NCBI GenBank assembly: GCA_017507285.1
Contig: JAFWBF010000090.1
Span: 1 to 12,875 of the forward strand
Origin: Bacteroidales bacterium
GTDB taxonomy: Bacteria; Bacteroidota; Bacteroidia; Bacteroidales; P3
Direction of reading: 5' to 3'
DNA: 12,875 nt
Below are positions 1 through 6,530 of the stretch, piece after piece. Position numbers and translations under genes: made by a program. The notes beneath the pieces were generated by a model. It saw only the letters and a program-made list of their open reading frames with translations, was not told the origin of the DNA and searched no databases. The first letter of the stretch is position 1, and every line of letters starts with the position of its first letter.

Positions 1-285
1 ATAACCATAGAGGTGAAGAATAGTGGCATTGAAGAGGCCAAGAACGACAACAGCGTACAGCTGTACCCCAACCCTGCCACTACACATGTAGCTATTTCGT
101 CCGATGAACCGATGACCTACATAGTTATCTACAACAGTTTGGGACAAGCCTTGGAAACTATCAATACACAAGGCCAAAGCATGCTGCAGCTGAACACTGC
201 ACGCCTAAGCGGCGGCCTATACATAATAGGTATACATACCGAAAGTAACAAATGGATAAGGAAGCACCTAATCATAGGTAAATAA
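1..285 (+). CDS. T9SS cargo protein, C-terminal sorting domain (5' end outside window)
   Basis: The frame is open from base 1, so only the last 94 residues of a larger secreted protein are visible; the internal GTG at 13 is not a credible start. The C-terminal ~75 residues match the type A T9SS sorting domain (Por secretion tail, TIGR04183-like). They begin with the YPNPA motif, carry a beta-rich core with YNSLGQ, then the LNTARLSGGLYIIGI block, and end in a basic segment finishing IIGK. In this family the domain directs export through the outer-membrane T9SS, after which it is cleaved and the cargo is released or attached to the surface. What the cargo does cannot be told from this fragment. 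TAA is at 283-285 and a terminator follows 41 bases later, so this is the last gene of its transcript. Confidence 0.93.
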   Translation: MTIEVKNSGIEEAKNDNSVQLYPNPATTHVAISSDEPMTYIVIYNSLGQALETINTQGQSMLQLNTARLSGGLYIIGIHTESNKWIRKHLIIGK

Positions 286-326
286 ACGGGCTTGGAATAC
301 CGGCGGGCAAGCCTGCCACAAACCTA

Positions 327-370
327 CTCAAAAAACTCTTCGACACATGCTGTCGAAGAGTTTTTTTGAG
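327..370 (+). terminator. Rho-independent terminator after the T9SS cargo gene
   Basis: The left arm 327-345 and right arm 351-370 form a ~19-bp stem with one bulged T and a 5-base loop (CATGC). The core is ACTCTTCGACA paired with TGTCGAAGAGT, and the right arm ends in a run of seven T. An A-run on the 5' side means it could also stop transcription on the other strand. Confidence 0.88.
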
Positions 371-809
371 AAAAAACGTAACAAAAAACGTTCAAAAAAT
401 GATTTTCATACAGGTTTTTGACCTATTTTCCACCTCCAAAAACATACTTTTTTACCTTTGTTGAAAAAAAAAATTGTGCCCTTTACCAGCGCTCCACCTA
501 TGAAATATATGGTTATAGGCCATAGAAGAATTTTGCTCCAAGCAGACAATCTAACATATTTATTCATAATATTTTCGTCCCAACAATGAGCGGTAATATT
601 CCGGTATTCGAGACAGCCAATAACAGTTGTTCATAAGGGTAATAGCGGCAAGCCATGCCCCCCAAAAAAGCTACCGGATTTTGATAAGGGAGCAAACAAA
701 GCAAAAAAAATCGTAAATTTGCCCCTGCAATGCTGATGGCTACTCCAAACGGATATGTAGTTACAGTCCGGGCCATCTGTCATTTAATAGCAATTAAAAA
801 AAAATATTA
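371..809. other. Gene-poor intergenic stretch upstream of the HU-like gene
   Basis: About 440 bases with no reading frame I can support. It is A/T-rich with long A-runs (466-475 and just before 810). It holds two matches to the TAnnTTTG element, at 453-460 (TACCTTTG) and 714-721 (TAAATTTG). A 70-codon minus-strand frame at 564-776 shows no recognisable motif and no promoter. I see no tRNA, riboswitch or insertion-sequence end. Confidence 0.5.
714..721 (+). promoter_or_regulatory. Probable -7 box of the HU-like gene
   Basis: TAAATTTG fits the Bacteroidota -7 consensus TAnnTTTG and lies about 90 bases before the ATG at 810, giving an A-rich leader of roughly 80 bases. I do not see a well-spaced -33 TTTG; the nearest, at 680-683, is too far upstream. 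The other candidate, TACCTTTG at 453-460, would give a leader of about 340 bases. Confidence 0.5.
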
Positions 810-1340
810 ATGTATTTTGTGTCTAAACAAATGCCTATGACAAAGATAGGCACCAAAGAGAAAGAACTGAAATACGTTCTGAAACATTCCTCGTCGGGTA
901 TTGTTGACGAGAAAGATGTTGTGAATTTTTGTCACAATCACACCCAAATTCCCCGTGCCACCATCAGTGCGTCCATGGATAGCATCATGCAAACCATCGG
1001 GCACTACCTTGCATTGGGACACAGTGTGAAGCTGGGCGAAATAGGCATCTTCTACGTTACAGCCGACGCACGAACTGTGGACAGCAACACCGAGGCCGGA
1101 TTGGGCCAGTTGAGAGACATCAACATCCGTTTCCGTCCAAGTAAAGAACTCCAGGAGCAGATTCGCAAAGCTGACAAAGAGTGCGAGGGAGTGTATCGCA
1201 TCGTGGATTACGACAAGAAAATCTACGAGAAGATAAACACCACTACGCTCGACGGCAGCAGCTCAAACAGCGGTTCGGGTAGCGATGGTAGTAGCTCTAC
1301 CGGCGGATCTACCGGCGGTGATGGCGACCTAGTAGGCTAG
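810..1340 (+). CDS. HU-like (HU-HIG type) DNA-binding protein with Ser/Gly-rich tail
   Basis: A 176-residue protein resembling the Bacteroidota HU-HIG/HU-CCDC81 branch of the HU/IHF superfamily. These small DNA-bending proteins have an extra N-terminal strand before the HU fold. Residues 1-30 give the N-terminal strand region ending SSSGIVDEKDV. Residues 45-70 form the helical dimerisation part. GHSVKLGEIGIFYVTADA (70-87) is the conserved strand before the DNA-binding arm, and residues 100-112 give the returning strand (NIRFRPS). After residue 148 the protein has an unstructured tail of almost only Ser, Gly, Asp and Thr (to ~172). I chose the ATG at 810 because YFVSKQ is needed for the first strand; Met8 or Met10 would remove it. 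Monocistronic: gene-poor DNA upstream, a strong terminator downstream. Whether it acts on the chromosome or on a specific site is unknown. Confidence 0.85.
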   Translation: MYFVSKQMPMTKIGTKEKELKYVLKHSSSGIVDEKDVVNFCHNHTQIPRATISASMDSIMQTIGHYLALGHSVKLGEIGIFYVTADARTVDSNTEAGLGQLRDINIRFRPSKELQEQIRKADKECEGVYRIVDYDKKIYEKINTTTLDGSSSNSGSGSDGSSSTGGSTGGDGDLVG

Positions 1341-1406
1341 TTCTTTTCTCTGAGCAACAATGTTTTTTTAATTGCGTATCCCTCAACCTTTAGGACTACT
1401 ATTGAG

Positions 1407-1440
1407 GGGGCGACAGGTTGAGGTCGCCCCTTCTTTTTTT
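1407..1440 (+). terminator. Rho-independent terminator of the HU-like gene
   Basis: GGGGCGAC (1407-1414) pairs perfectly with GTCGCCCC (1423-1430) around an 8-base loop, followed by TTCTTTTTTT (1431-1440). Just upstream, CCCTCAACC (1380-1388) can pair either with TTGAGGG (1402-1408) or with GGTTGAGG (1416-1423). The second pairing would disrupt the terminator stem. Confidence 0.9.
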
Positions 1441-1465
1441 TGCCTTTGACAAAAGGGCGATACCC

Positions 1466-1666
1466 CGGTGGGCGTAATTTTTCAAGTGGAGGGTTTGCAT
1501 TTTTCCCTCGGTCGGGCAGTGATTTTCTATTGGGCCGAAAGGCGTGTTTTTCCCGGTCGGGTGGGAAAGTTTTCCCGGTCGGGTGGTGGCAGTGGTGGCA
1601 GTCGGGTGAGAGCCAAACGACAGTCGGGTGGAAAAAATGTGGCAGTCGGGTGGTATTTTAGCACAA
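1466..1666. repeat. Left tandem array, degenerate 22-23 bp units (core GTCGGGTG)
   Basis: Five exact copies of GTCGGGTG start at 1556, 1578, 1601, 1623 and 1645, spaced 22, 23, 22 and 22 bases. A sixth, GTCGGGCA, starts at 1511, exactly two units (45 bases) before the first. Weaker unit-like sequences, such as GGTGGGCG near 1468, GTGGAGGG at 1486 and GGGCCGAAAGGCG at 1532, extend the array leftwards. The better upstream units end in a T-run plus CCC, and some carry a dyad (TTTCCC before the core, GGGAAA after it). The rest of each unit is variable. The array lies wholly between two converging terminators, so it is not a promoter or operator of either neighbour. Open frames crossing it are low-complexity artefacts. 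It resembles the 22-23 bp minisatellites known in Porphyromonadaceae intergenic elements, but family membership is inference. Confidence 0.8.
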
Positions 1667-1676
1667 GCCAAACAAC

Positions 1677-1730
1677 AAAAAAAGTTGTATGCCGACAAAG
1701 CCTCTGCGAGGCACTGCCGCCATACAACTT
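1677..1730 (-). terminator. Rho-independent terminator of the nitroreductase gene
   Basis: Read on the minus strand, AAGTTGTATG (1730 to 1721) pairs with CATACAACTT (1691 to 1682). Between them is a second small stem, GCCTC/GAGGC (1700-1704 with 1708-1712). A run of seven T (plus-strand A at 1677-1683) overlaps the end of the stem and continues into TGTTGT. It sits 20 bases after the nitroreductase stop codon. Confidence 0.85.
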
Positions 1731-1750
1731 ATGGTAGGTTATAGAAAATT

Positions 1751-2317
1751 TTAGTACGTCATTGTTTTCTCAATCCAAGCGGGTCTATGCTGCCATTTAT
1801 TGAGATGAATTTTATCTATCTGCAACTTTTCGGCGCTGTAAGGCTTGCGTTCTTCATCCTTTTCGCCAAAGGCCAATAGGCATTCTACCTCCATCTGGCT
1901 AGGAATTTCGAGCAGTTTTTTTATGTATTCGGACGAAGAAGTTTCTTCGTCATAGTCGCGCCCGCGCACCTGCACCCAGCAGCTACCCAATCCTAAATCC
2001 TCGGCCTGCAACTGTGCAAAGGCAGCTGCTATCGAAGCATCTTCAATCCAAGCTTCACTTTGAGTGGGGTCGGCCACTACCACCAGCACCCATGTAGCCG
2101 TTTCAAGAGGCAGGGTACCAATCAGCTTACACCTGATTAGTTTGTTTATCATCTCGCGGTCTTCGACTAATACCAACCTGCATGGTCTTCTGTTTTTCGA
2201 CGATGGTGCTACCAATGCCGAGCACAATATGGCTCTCTTTTCTTCGAAAGTAAGTAGTCTGTCCTTAAACTTGCGAATGCTTCGCCTATGCAAAATTAAA
2301 TCTTGTAAGTCTGTCAT
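1751..2317 (-). CDS. Nitroreductase-family FMN oxidoreductase
   Basis: A 188-residue protein of the flavin-dependent nitroreductase superfamily. These are usually dimeric NAD(P)H-dependent enzymes that reduce nitro compounds, quinones or flavins. The N-terminal RRSIRKF (11-17) is the FMN-phosphate-binding signature. PSSKNRRP (38-45) is the second flavin loop, AFAQLQAEDLGLGSCWVQ (99-116) is the dimer-interface helix with the GLGSCW flavin contact, and GEKDEERKP (151-159) precedes the C-terminal basic KIHLNKW segment. The length is typical of the compact Bacteroidota members. The natural substrate cannot be inferred. It follows the HHH/barrel gene on the same strand by 49 bases but has its own -7 box in that gap, so it can be transcribed alone. 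Confidence 0.9.
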   Translation of the reverse strand: MTDLQDLILHRRSIRKFKDRLLTFEEKRAILCSALVAPSSKNRRPCRLVLVEDREMINKLIRCKLIGTLPLETATWVLVVVADPTQSEAWIEDASIAAAFAQLQAEDLGLGSCWVQVRGRDYDEETSSSEYIKKLLEIPSQMEVECLLAFGEKDEERKPYSAEKLQIDKIHLNKWQHRPAWIEKTMTY

Positions 2318-2348
2318 AACATTTATTTTTATCCGGTTTTGCGATTTG

Positions 2349-2356
2349 CAAAGTTA
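2349..2356 (-). promoter_or_regulatory. -7 promoter box of the nitroreductase gene
   Basis: The minus strand reads TAACTTTG followed by CAAA, a perfect match to TAnnTTTG. Predicted transcription would start near 2343, leaving a leader of about 25 bases before the ATG at 2317. No convincing -33 TTTG was seen. Confidence 0.75.
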
Positions 2357-2366
2357 CGTTTTTTTT

Positions 2367-4400
2367 TTATATCTTGCAGCGTAATTGCAATTTTATTTCC
2401 TGTCTTTTACTTCCCATAGTAGTGTCGTAGCCCGTTCCGATGGTGGTTTGGCCGGGATATAGCGCTATGGCATAGCGCATTCCAATTGTGATGTATTTAT
2501 TTATATTCCACGTTAATAATATATAAAAGCGGCTACCTTTTTTGTAGAAAGCCGGAGTGGAGTATTCGTATAGCAGGTCTCTTTCATAGGCATATATGCG
2601 CGTATCGTAGTCTTCAGCCTGAAATATTGCATACCTCAATGCGATGGCAATAGGCATGCTTGTTGGGGTATAGACCGCCTCGTGGTAGAGGAGGAATCCC
2701 GATGTATCGCCCTCGGTGGGCGAAGCAATATGGTTGAAGGCCACCCTGCTGTTGAACGTATAGGCGGCCGATGGTGTGTAACGCAAATGGAGGTTCAGGC
2801 AGTGGTTTTGCCTCTCTTCGGTGGAGGCGATATTGCCGGTAGCATTTGCCACATTTGTCGTTTGGCACCGATAGCGATATTGGGCCGAAAGTATAGCGTT
2901 GACGGCCAACCTTTTTGATAGTTTAAACCTATATTCGTTGCCTATAGCCGGCGAGTATATCCTATATTTCGGCCACGGAAATTTATACACATCGGCCGTT
3001 GCCTTCAGAGTTATTCCCCATGGCATTTCACATTCCAACATTGCACATAGTCCTTGCTCGTTTCGGCTGCTGGCGTTTTGACCCAAGGCCGAAGAGTACA
3101 TATTGCTGTATGCCGCCGAATATTGTCGATAGTAGGCAGCAAGACGTGTAGCCGAGTTTGCATATATTTGCACCCCGGCAATGGTGGCGTTGGCCGCCGA
3201 GCGGTCAAAAGCCGTCTCGGCAAAGAGTAGCACATTGTTCCACAAGTATCTCACATCAGCACCCACGTTGTAATTGTCGGCACCCGAAAAATAGTAGTGG
3301 TTGTAGAAGGTCTCTGCAGGTTTCAAAGTAGCATCAAAATGTTGTGCATAGGCCGTAAGTCCCACACAAAGGTACGCACCGGTATATTGCCAATTGGTAC
3401 CTATTAGAGTTTCGCCCACACGGTTTTTCTTTTCTATTTCGGTTTCAGACCTATGGTAGCCCGATGTGTATAGACTTTGGAAGGTGGTTTGGCCGGTGCT
3501 ATCGGTGGCCATAGCTGTGGCATCGCGGTGGGAGTATGATAGGAATGCTGTGAGTGTCATCCGCTTTGCGAGCCTTAGGGTGGCTGACACTCCCTGCAGG
3601 CTACCACTTTCGGCCATAGCCGACGCAGGCTTTATACCCGAGCCATGCTTATTGATATTGGCGTCGGTGGCAAACCTCATACCGTTTCCGCTCCACATCG
3701 TGAGACCTTGACCGAAACAAGCGTTGTAGTGTCCCACGGCAATCTGCTCCAGCCGTCCAATGTTTTTGAGCATAAAACTAAAGCCGTAATGGTCAAAGCC
3801 ATGTGGCATTTCGGGACCACCAAACTTCTCACCAGCATCCTTCTCAGCCGAAATTGAGAGCAGCAACCTATCGGAATAAGCAAGGCGGTAACGAAAGTAT
3901 AGGCGGAAAGGATCGCCCAGATATACAGAATCGGCATATCCGCGAGCCTGCTCCACAATGGTTTTTGTACCTATAGCCATACTGTGCCGGGCATGTTTAA
4001 ACATATAGGCCGGCGATGAGGAATGGCGGTTTGCCACATGTTTGGTTTCCACAAAGGGCAACATCAGCCGTATGGTAGCCGAGTCCAATCCATCAACGAG
4101 GTATAGCTCGGCCGTGCTAAGCATAGCACCGTTGGCTCTGATATACGAGCGTATGCAAGCCCTATGGTATTCGCCAACGAAAAAAAGGTCGGCAAGTGCC
4201 GCCGAAAGAGTGTCGTTGAGATCTATCTTGGTCTCGAGGTAGTGACCAAGAAGCTCCAGGGTTTCGTTGTCGTCGGCCTCGGTATCATAATATTCGGCAT
4301 AGAGTTCCAAATACTCTTCGAGTAGAAGACTACCATCCGTTTGCGAAGCAGCCGCAAGAGGCAAAGCCAACATCATTATACACGTAAGCCACTTGTTCAT
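2367..4400 (-). CDS. Helix-hairpin-helix outer-membrane beta-barrel protein
   Basis: A 677-residue exported protein. Residues 1-20 are a signal peptide ending LAAAS-Q. Residues ~24-117 resemble the ComEA-like double helix-hairpin-helix region of a Bacteroidota outer-membrane family: an acidic LLEEYLELYAEYY helix, then LNDTLSAALADLFFV (61-75), SYIRANGAMLSTAEL (85-99) and VDGLDSATIRLMLPFV (102-117). From ~135 to the end, alternating hydrophobic/aromatic strands (QGLTMWSGNG, YRYRC, LRYTP) indicate a large beta-barrel. The last residue is Ile rather than the usual terminal Phe. HHH motifs usually contact DNA backbone, so a role with extracellular DNA is conceivable, but no substrate is visible and the barrel may simply be structural. 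It starts 15 bases after the stop of the PorV-like gene, behind an unusually strong Shine-Dalgarno-like GGGAGGG, so the pair are probably an operon. Confidence 0.75.
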   Translation of the reverse strand: MNKWLTCIMMLALPLAAASQTDGSLLLEEYLELYAEYYDTEADDNETLELLGHYLETKIDLNDTLSAALADLFFVGEYHRACIRSYIRANGAMLSTAELYLVDGLDSATIRLMLPFVETKHVANRHSSSPAYMFKHARHSMAIGTKTIVEQARGYADSVYLGDPFRLYFRYRLAYSDRLLLSISAEKDAGEKFGGPEMPHGFDHYGFSFMLKNIGRLEQIAVGHYNACFGQGLTMWSGNGMRFATDANINKHGSGIKPASAMAESGSLQGVSATLRLAKRMTLTAFLSYSHRDATAMATDSTGQTTFQSLYTSGYHRSETEIEKKNRVGETLIGTNWQYTGAYLCVGLTAYAQHFDATLKPAETFYNHYYFSGADNYNVGADVRYLWNNVLLFAETAFDRSAANATIAGVQIYANSATRLAAYYRQYSAAYSNMYSSALGQNASSRNEQGLCAMLECEMPWGITLKATADVYKFPWPKYRIYSPAIGNEYRFKLSKRLAVNAILSAQYRYRCQTTNVANATGNIASTEERQNHCLNLHLRYTPSAAYTFNSRVAFNHIASPTEGDTSGFLLYHEAVYTPTSMPIAIALRYAIFQAEDYDTRIYAYERDLLYEYSTPAFYKKGSRFYILLTWNINKYITIGMRYAIALYPGQTTIGTGYDTTMGSKRQEIKLQLRCKI

Positions 4401-4405
4401 ACCAT

Positions 4406-4412
4406 CCCTCCC
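4406..4412 (-). promoter_or_regulatory. Shine-Dalgarno-like site of the HHH/barrel gene
   Basis: The minus strand reads GGGAGGG, five bases before the ATG and directly after the upstream gene's TAG. Other starts in this window lack purine-rich sites, as is usual for Bacteroidota. This one therefore stands out and suggests re-initiation or coupling with the upstream PorV-like gene. Confidence 0.5.
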
Positions 4413-4415
4413 TGC

Positions 4416-5237
4416 CTATATCGAATACATCACCGACAACATTGGCGACACACCCAAAGCGTTATGCACCTGAGTACCTATATCGGCCGACCATCGGCCA
4501 CGCTCCACTCCCACCCCAAAGGTGTAGATAAGAGGTGCTGTACTAAAGCCCAAACGGGCATAAAAGCCATTCAAAAACACATATTCCATCCCCGACCGTA
4601 TGCTACAACGCATGTATATGTTCTTTTCAAACTCCACAGTGGCCATAAGCTCTGGCGTAATGCTGTAGGCCATACCCAACCTCACAACCGAAGGAATAGG
4701 CAGACTGTAATTGGCATTGAGAGCCACTGCAAAGGGGTTAAAGACATGAAAACCTATAGTAATATCGGGCGTAATATACATCTGCGAGGCTACCGCAAAG
4801 CTAAGGCGATGGTAGCTGTCGTAGTAAACATCGGTGGTTCCGCAGTAAAGATAACACAGCTCGGCCCCTACCGCCACATGGTTTCCCAAGCGCTGCGAGT
4901 AGGCTGCCGACAGGCGCTGCTCGCTATATATGGCTTTGCCAAAGTGGGTGTAACGCATTGCCACGGCACCAACCTCCGACACCGGAACAGAGAAAGCCAA
5001 CGTTTTGTAGCATAACCTATCCATCATAAAAGTCTGCTTCAATACTGTTCCCACTGCAGGTCCACCCACATTCTGAAGAGCCGCCACATTATCCACCGCC
5101 GACCAAAAGTCGGTCAACGCCACCGATGCTCCACCCATAGCTCCAGCCCTGGCACCTATAGTAGGAAACGCAAACTGCGACATGCTACCCACACTAAACA
5201 AAATATAAAGCAACAAAAAACAAATTTTCTTTCCCAT
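4416..5237 (-). CDS. PorV/PorQ-family outer-membrane barrel protein
   Basis: A 273-residue protein from the chosen ATG. I preferred the ATG at 5237 because it gives a standard signal peptide (MGKKICFLLLYILFSVGSMS, cleavage before Q). The longer frame from 5276 adds 13 polar residues before it. The mature N-terminus, with GARAGAMGGASVALTD and then SAVDNVAAL, is the hallmark of the PorV/PorQ (FadL-like) family, where it usually reads ARxxAMGGAxVAxxD...NPA. Alternating strands continue to the end (VRLGMAYSITPEL, GFYARLGFST, WSADIGTQVHN). PorV and PorQ themselves are T9SS components, but this protein is shorter and belongs to the broader family, so a direct T9SS role is not established. It is the first gene of an operon with the HHH/barrel protein; its promoter is the minus-strand -7 box at 5377. 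Confidence 0.8.
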   Translation of the reverse strand: MGKKICFLLLYILFSVGSMSQFAFPTIGARAGAMGGASVALTDFWSAVDNVAALQNVGGPAVGTVLKQTFMMDRLCYKTLAFSVPVSEVGAVAMRYTHFGKAIYSEQRLSAAYSQRLGNHVAVGAELCYLYCGTTDVYYDSYHRLSFAVASQMYITPDITIGFHVFNPFAVALNANYSLPIPSVVRLGMAYSITPELMATVEFEKNIYMRCSIRSGMEYVFLNGFYARLGFSTAPLIYTFGVGVERGRWSADIGTQVHNALGVSPMLSVMYSI

Positions 5238-5376
5238 CTGTTGATATTTTATTACACTGTTCAGGCAAAAATGCACTATCTACCAACGGAAAAACACTTT
5301 TTTTTCACCACCACATAAATGCAAAAAGCACTATCCAACAAGCAATTAAAAAAAGTATCAACACCCGACGGCGATA

Positions 5377-5384
5377 CAAAGTTA
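5377..5384 (-). promoter_or_regulatory. -7 box of the PorV-like/HHH operon
   Basis: The minus strand reads TAACTTTG. Transcription would start near 5370, giving a leader of about 130 bases to the ATG at 5237. It stands back to back with the plus-strand promoter at 5417-5424, with only 32 bases between the boxes. No clear -33 element was seen on this strand. Confidence 0.7.
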
Positions 5385-5393
5385 AGCAAAATA

Positions 5394-5424
5394 TTGGTAA
5401 TATGGGAAATATTGTATATCTTTG
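5394..5424 (+). promoter_or_regulatory. Promoter of the cls-tatD operon
   Basis: TATCTTTG (5417-5424) matches TAnnTTTG, and TTG at 5394-5396 is a plausible -33 element 20 bases upstream. The predicted start of transcription, near 5430, lies downstream of the ATG at 5402. This decides the cls start in favour of 5444, with a leader of about 13 bases. Confidence 0.75.
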
Positions 5425-5443
5425 CAATACCCAATCAAGAAAT

Positions 5444-6511
5444 ATGGAACTTCAAAATGTAAAACTTTTCGACGACAACCTTGAGCTGTACTCCTCACAA
5501 CTCGCCGATATTGAAAACGCACAAGAGTACATTTTTTTGGAGGTATTTCGTTTCAACGAAGATGCCATGGGTCAGAAATACTGCATGGCTTTGGCCAAGA
5601 AAGCCTCGCAAGGCATAAGAGTAAAAGTGTTGGTTGATGCTTGGGGCACCAAGCAGGATTCAGACTTTCTAAAGCCGATAGTTGATGCCGGCGGGGAAGT
5701 TCGCTTTTTCCAAAAGCTATACCTCACGTTCAACTTTATCTCGAACAATCACCGCCGCAATCACCGCAAACTGCTGGTTATTGACAACAAAATTGCCTAC
5801 ATGGGCTCGGCCAATATTTCGGCCTATTCGCTAGTGTGGCGAGAGCTGAACCTACGCATCGAAGACCGCATGGCAAGGCTGTTCAAAAAAGCATTCCTCG
5901 ACAATTATGCCCTCTACCGCAAGTTTGACTTTGAGAAGATGCGTTTCAAGCGCAACATATTCTACAAGCGGATGATAATAATGCAGGAAGTGCCATCGCG
6001 CAACCGCCAACGGCTACGCCACAAATACGAGAGCCTGATAAACAACGCCAAGAAAAGCATAATTATAGAAACGCCATACTTTTTGCCCAGCTCGCGACTA
6101 CGTAAAGCCTTGGCTGTAGCTGTGCAACGTGGTGTACACGTTACGGTGGTAACACCAAAGCACTCCGATGTGCAAACTGTAGACATCATACGCCGCCACT
6201 ACCTAGGCAAAATGTTTGAACAGGGAATAGAGATAAAATTCTATACCCCAAGCAACCTTCACGCCAAATGCGTGTTTATTGATGGCGATACGTTCTCAAT
6301 AACCTCTGCCAACTTCGACTATCGCAGCTTTCAGCACCAACACGAAATAGCCCTCATTGGCAAAGAAAATAATATATCAGCCATGTTGCAAAAGCATATC
6401 ATCACAACATTGGAATCGTGTGAGGACTTTGACTATAACAAATGGCTCGAACGCACACGCTTCGAAAAGTTCTTCGAATGGTTTTTGCTACCACTACGCT
6501 TTTTGATGTAA
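5444..6511 (+). CDS. cls: Cardiolipin synthase / phospholipase D-family protein
   Basis: A 355-residue PLD-superfamily protein with two HKD catalytic motifs: HRKLLVID with His107, Lys109 and Asp114, followed by GSANIS, and HAKCVFID with His273, Lys275 and Asp280, followed by TSANFDYRS. The order and spacing fit bacterial cardiolipin synthases, which join two phosphatidylglycerols (or a PG and a PE) to make cardiolipin. ETPYFLPS (209-216) before motif 2 is also typical of this group. It lacks the two N-terminal membrane segments of ClsA and so resembles the ClsB-like soluble or peripheral forms; a hydrophobic/aromatic C-terminus (FFEWFLLPLRFL) may anchor it. A longer frame starts at 5402, but that ATG lies upstream of the predicted transcription start, so MELQNVKLF is used. 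TatD follows after 19 bases. Another PLD activity cannot be excluded. Confidence 0.85.
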   Translation: MELQNVKLFDDNLELYSSQLADIENAQEYIFLEVFRFNEDAMGQKYCMALAKKASQGIRVKVLVDAWGTKQDSDFLKPIVDAGGEVRFFQKLYLTFNFISNNHRRNHRKLLVIDNKIAYMGSANISAYSLVWRELNLRIEDRMARLFKKAFLDNYALYRKFDFEKMRFKRNIFYKRMIIMQEVPSRNRQRLRHKYESLINNAKKSIIIETPYFLPSSRLRKALAVAVQRGVHVTVVTPKHSDVQTVDIIRRHYLGKMFEQGIEIKFYTPSNLHAKCVFIDGDTFSITSANFDYRSFQHQHEIALIGKENNISAMLQKHIITTLESCEDFDYNKWLERTRFEKFFEWFLLPLRFLM

Positions 6512-6530
6512 ACCCAATAAACAACAACTT

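Noticed and set aside
564..776. 70-codon minus-strand open frame in the leader of the HU-like gene
   Set aside because: No recognisable domain, no -7 box upstream, and hydrophobic composition typical of chance translation of A/T-rich DNA.
1466..1666. Operator or enhancer array for the neighbouring genes
   Set aside because: The region lies downstream of both neighbours, between their terminators, so direct promoter control is unlikely.
1399..1737. Overlapping open frames on both strands across the left repeat array
   Set aside because: They consist of translated repeats and terminator stems, with no start context or promoter; the periodic DNA explains them.
4341..5015. 224-codon plus-strand frame antisense to the barrel genes
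   Set aside because: It runs opposite to two clear exported proteins, has unrealistic composition (rich in His, Arg and Thr) and no promoter.
5238..5276. Upstream start (5276) for the PorV-like protein
   Set aside because: It puts 13 polar residues in front of an otherwise standard signal peptide; kept only as an alternative.
5270..5340. Imperfect direct repeat around GCACTATC in the PorV-like leader
   Set aside because: Only two short copies (about 8 matching bases plus CCAAC) with no further structure; plausibly chance.
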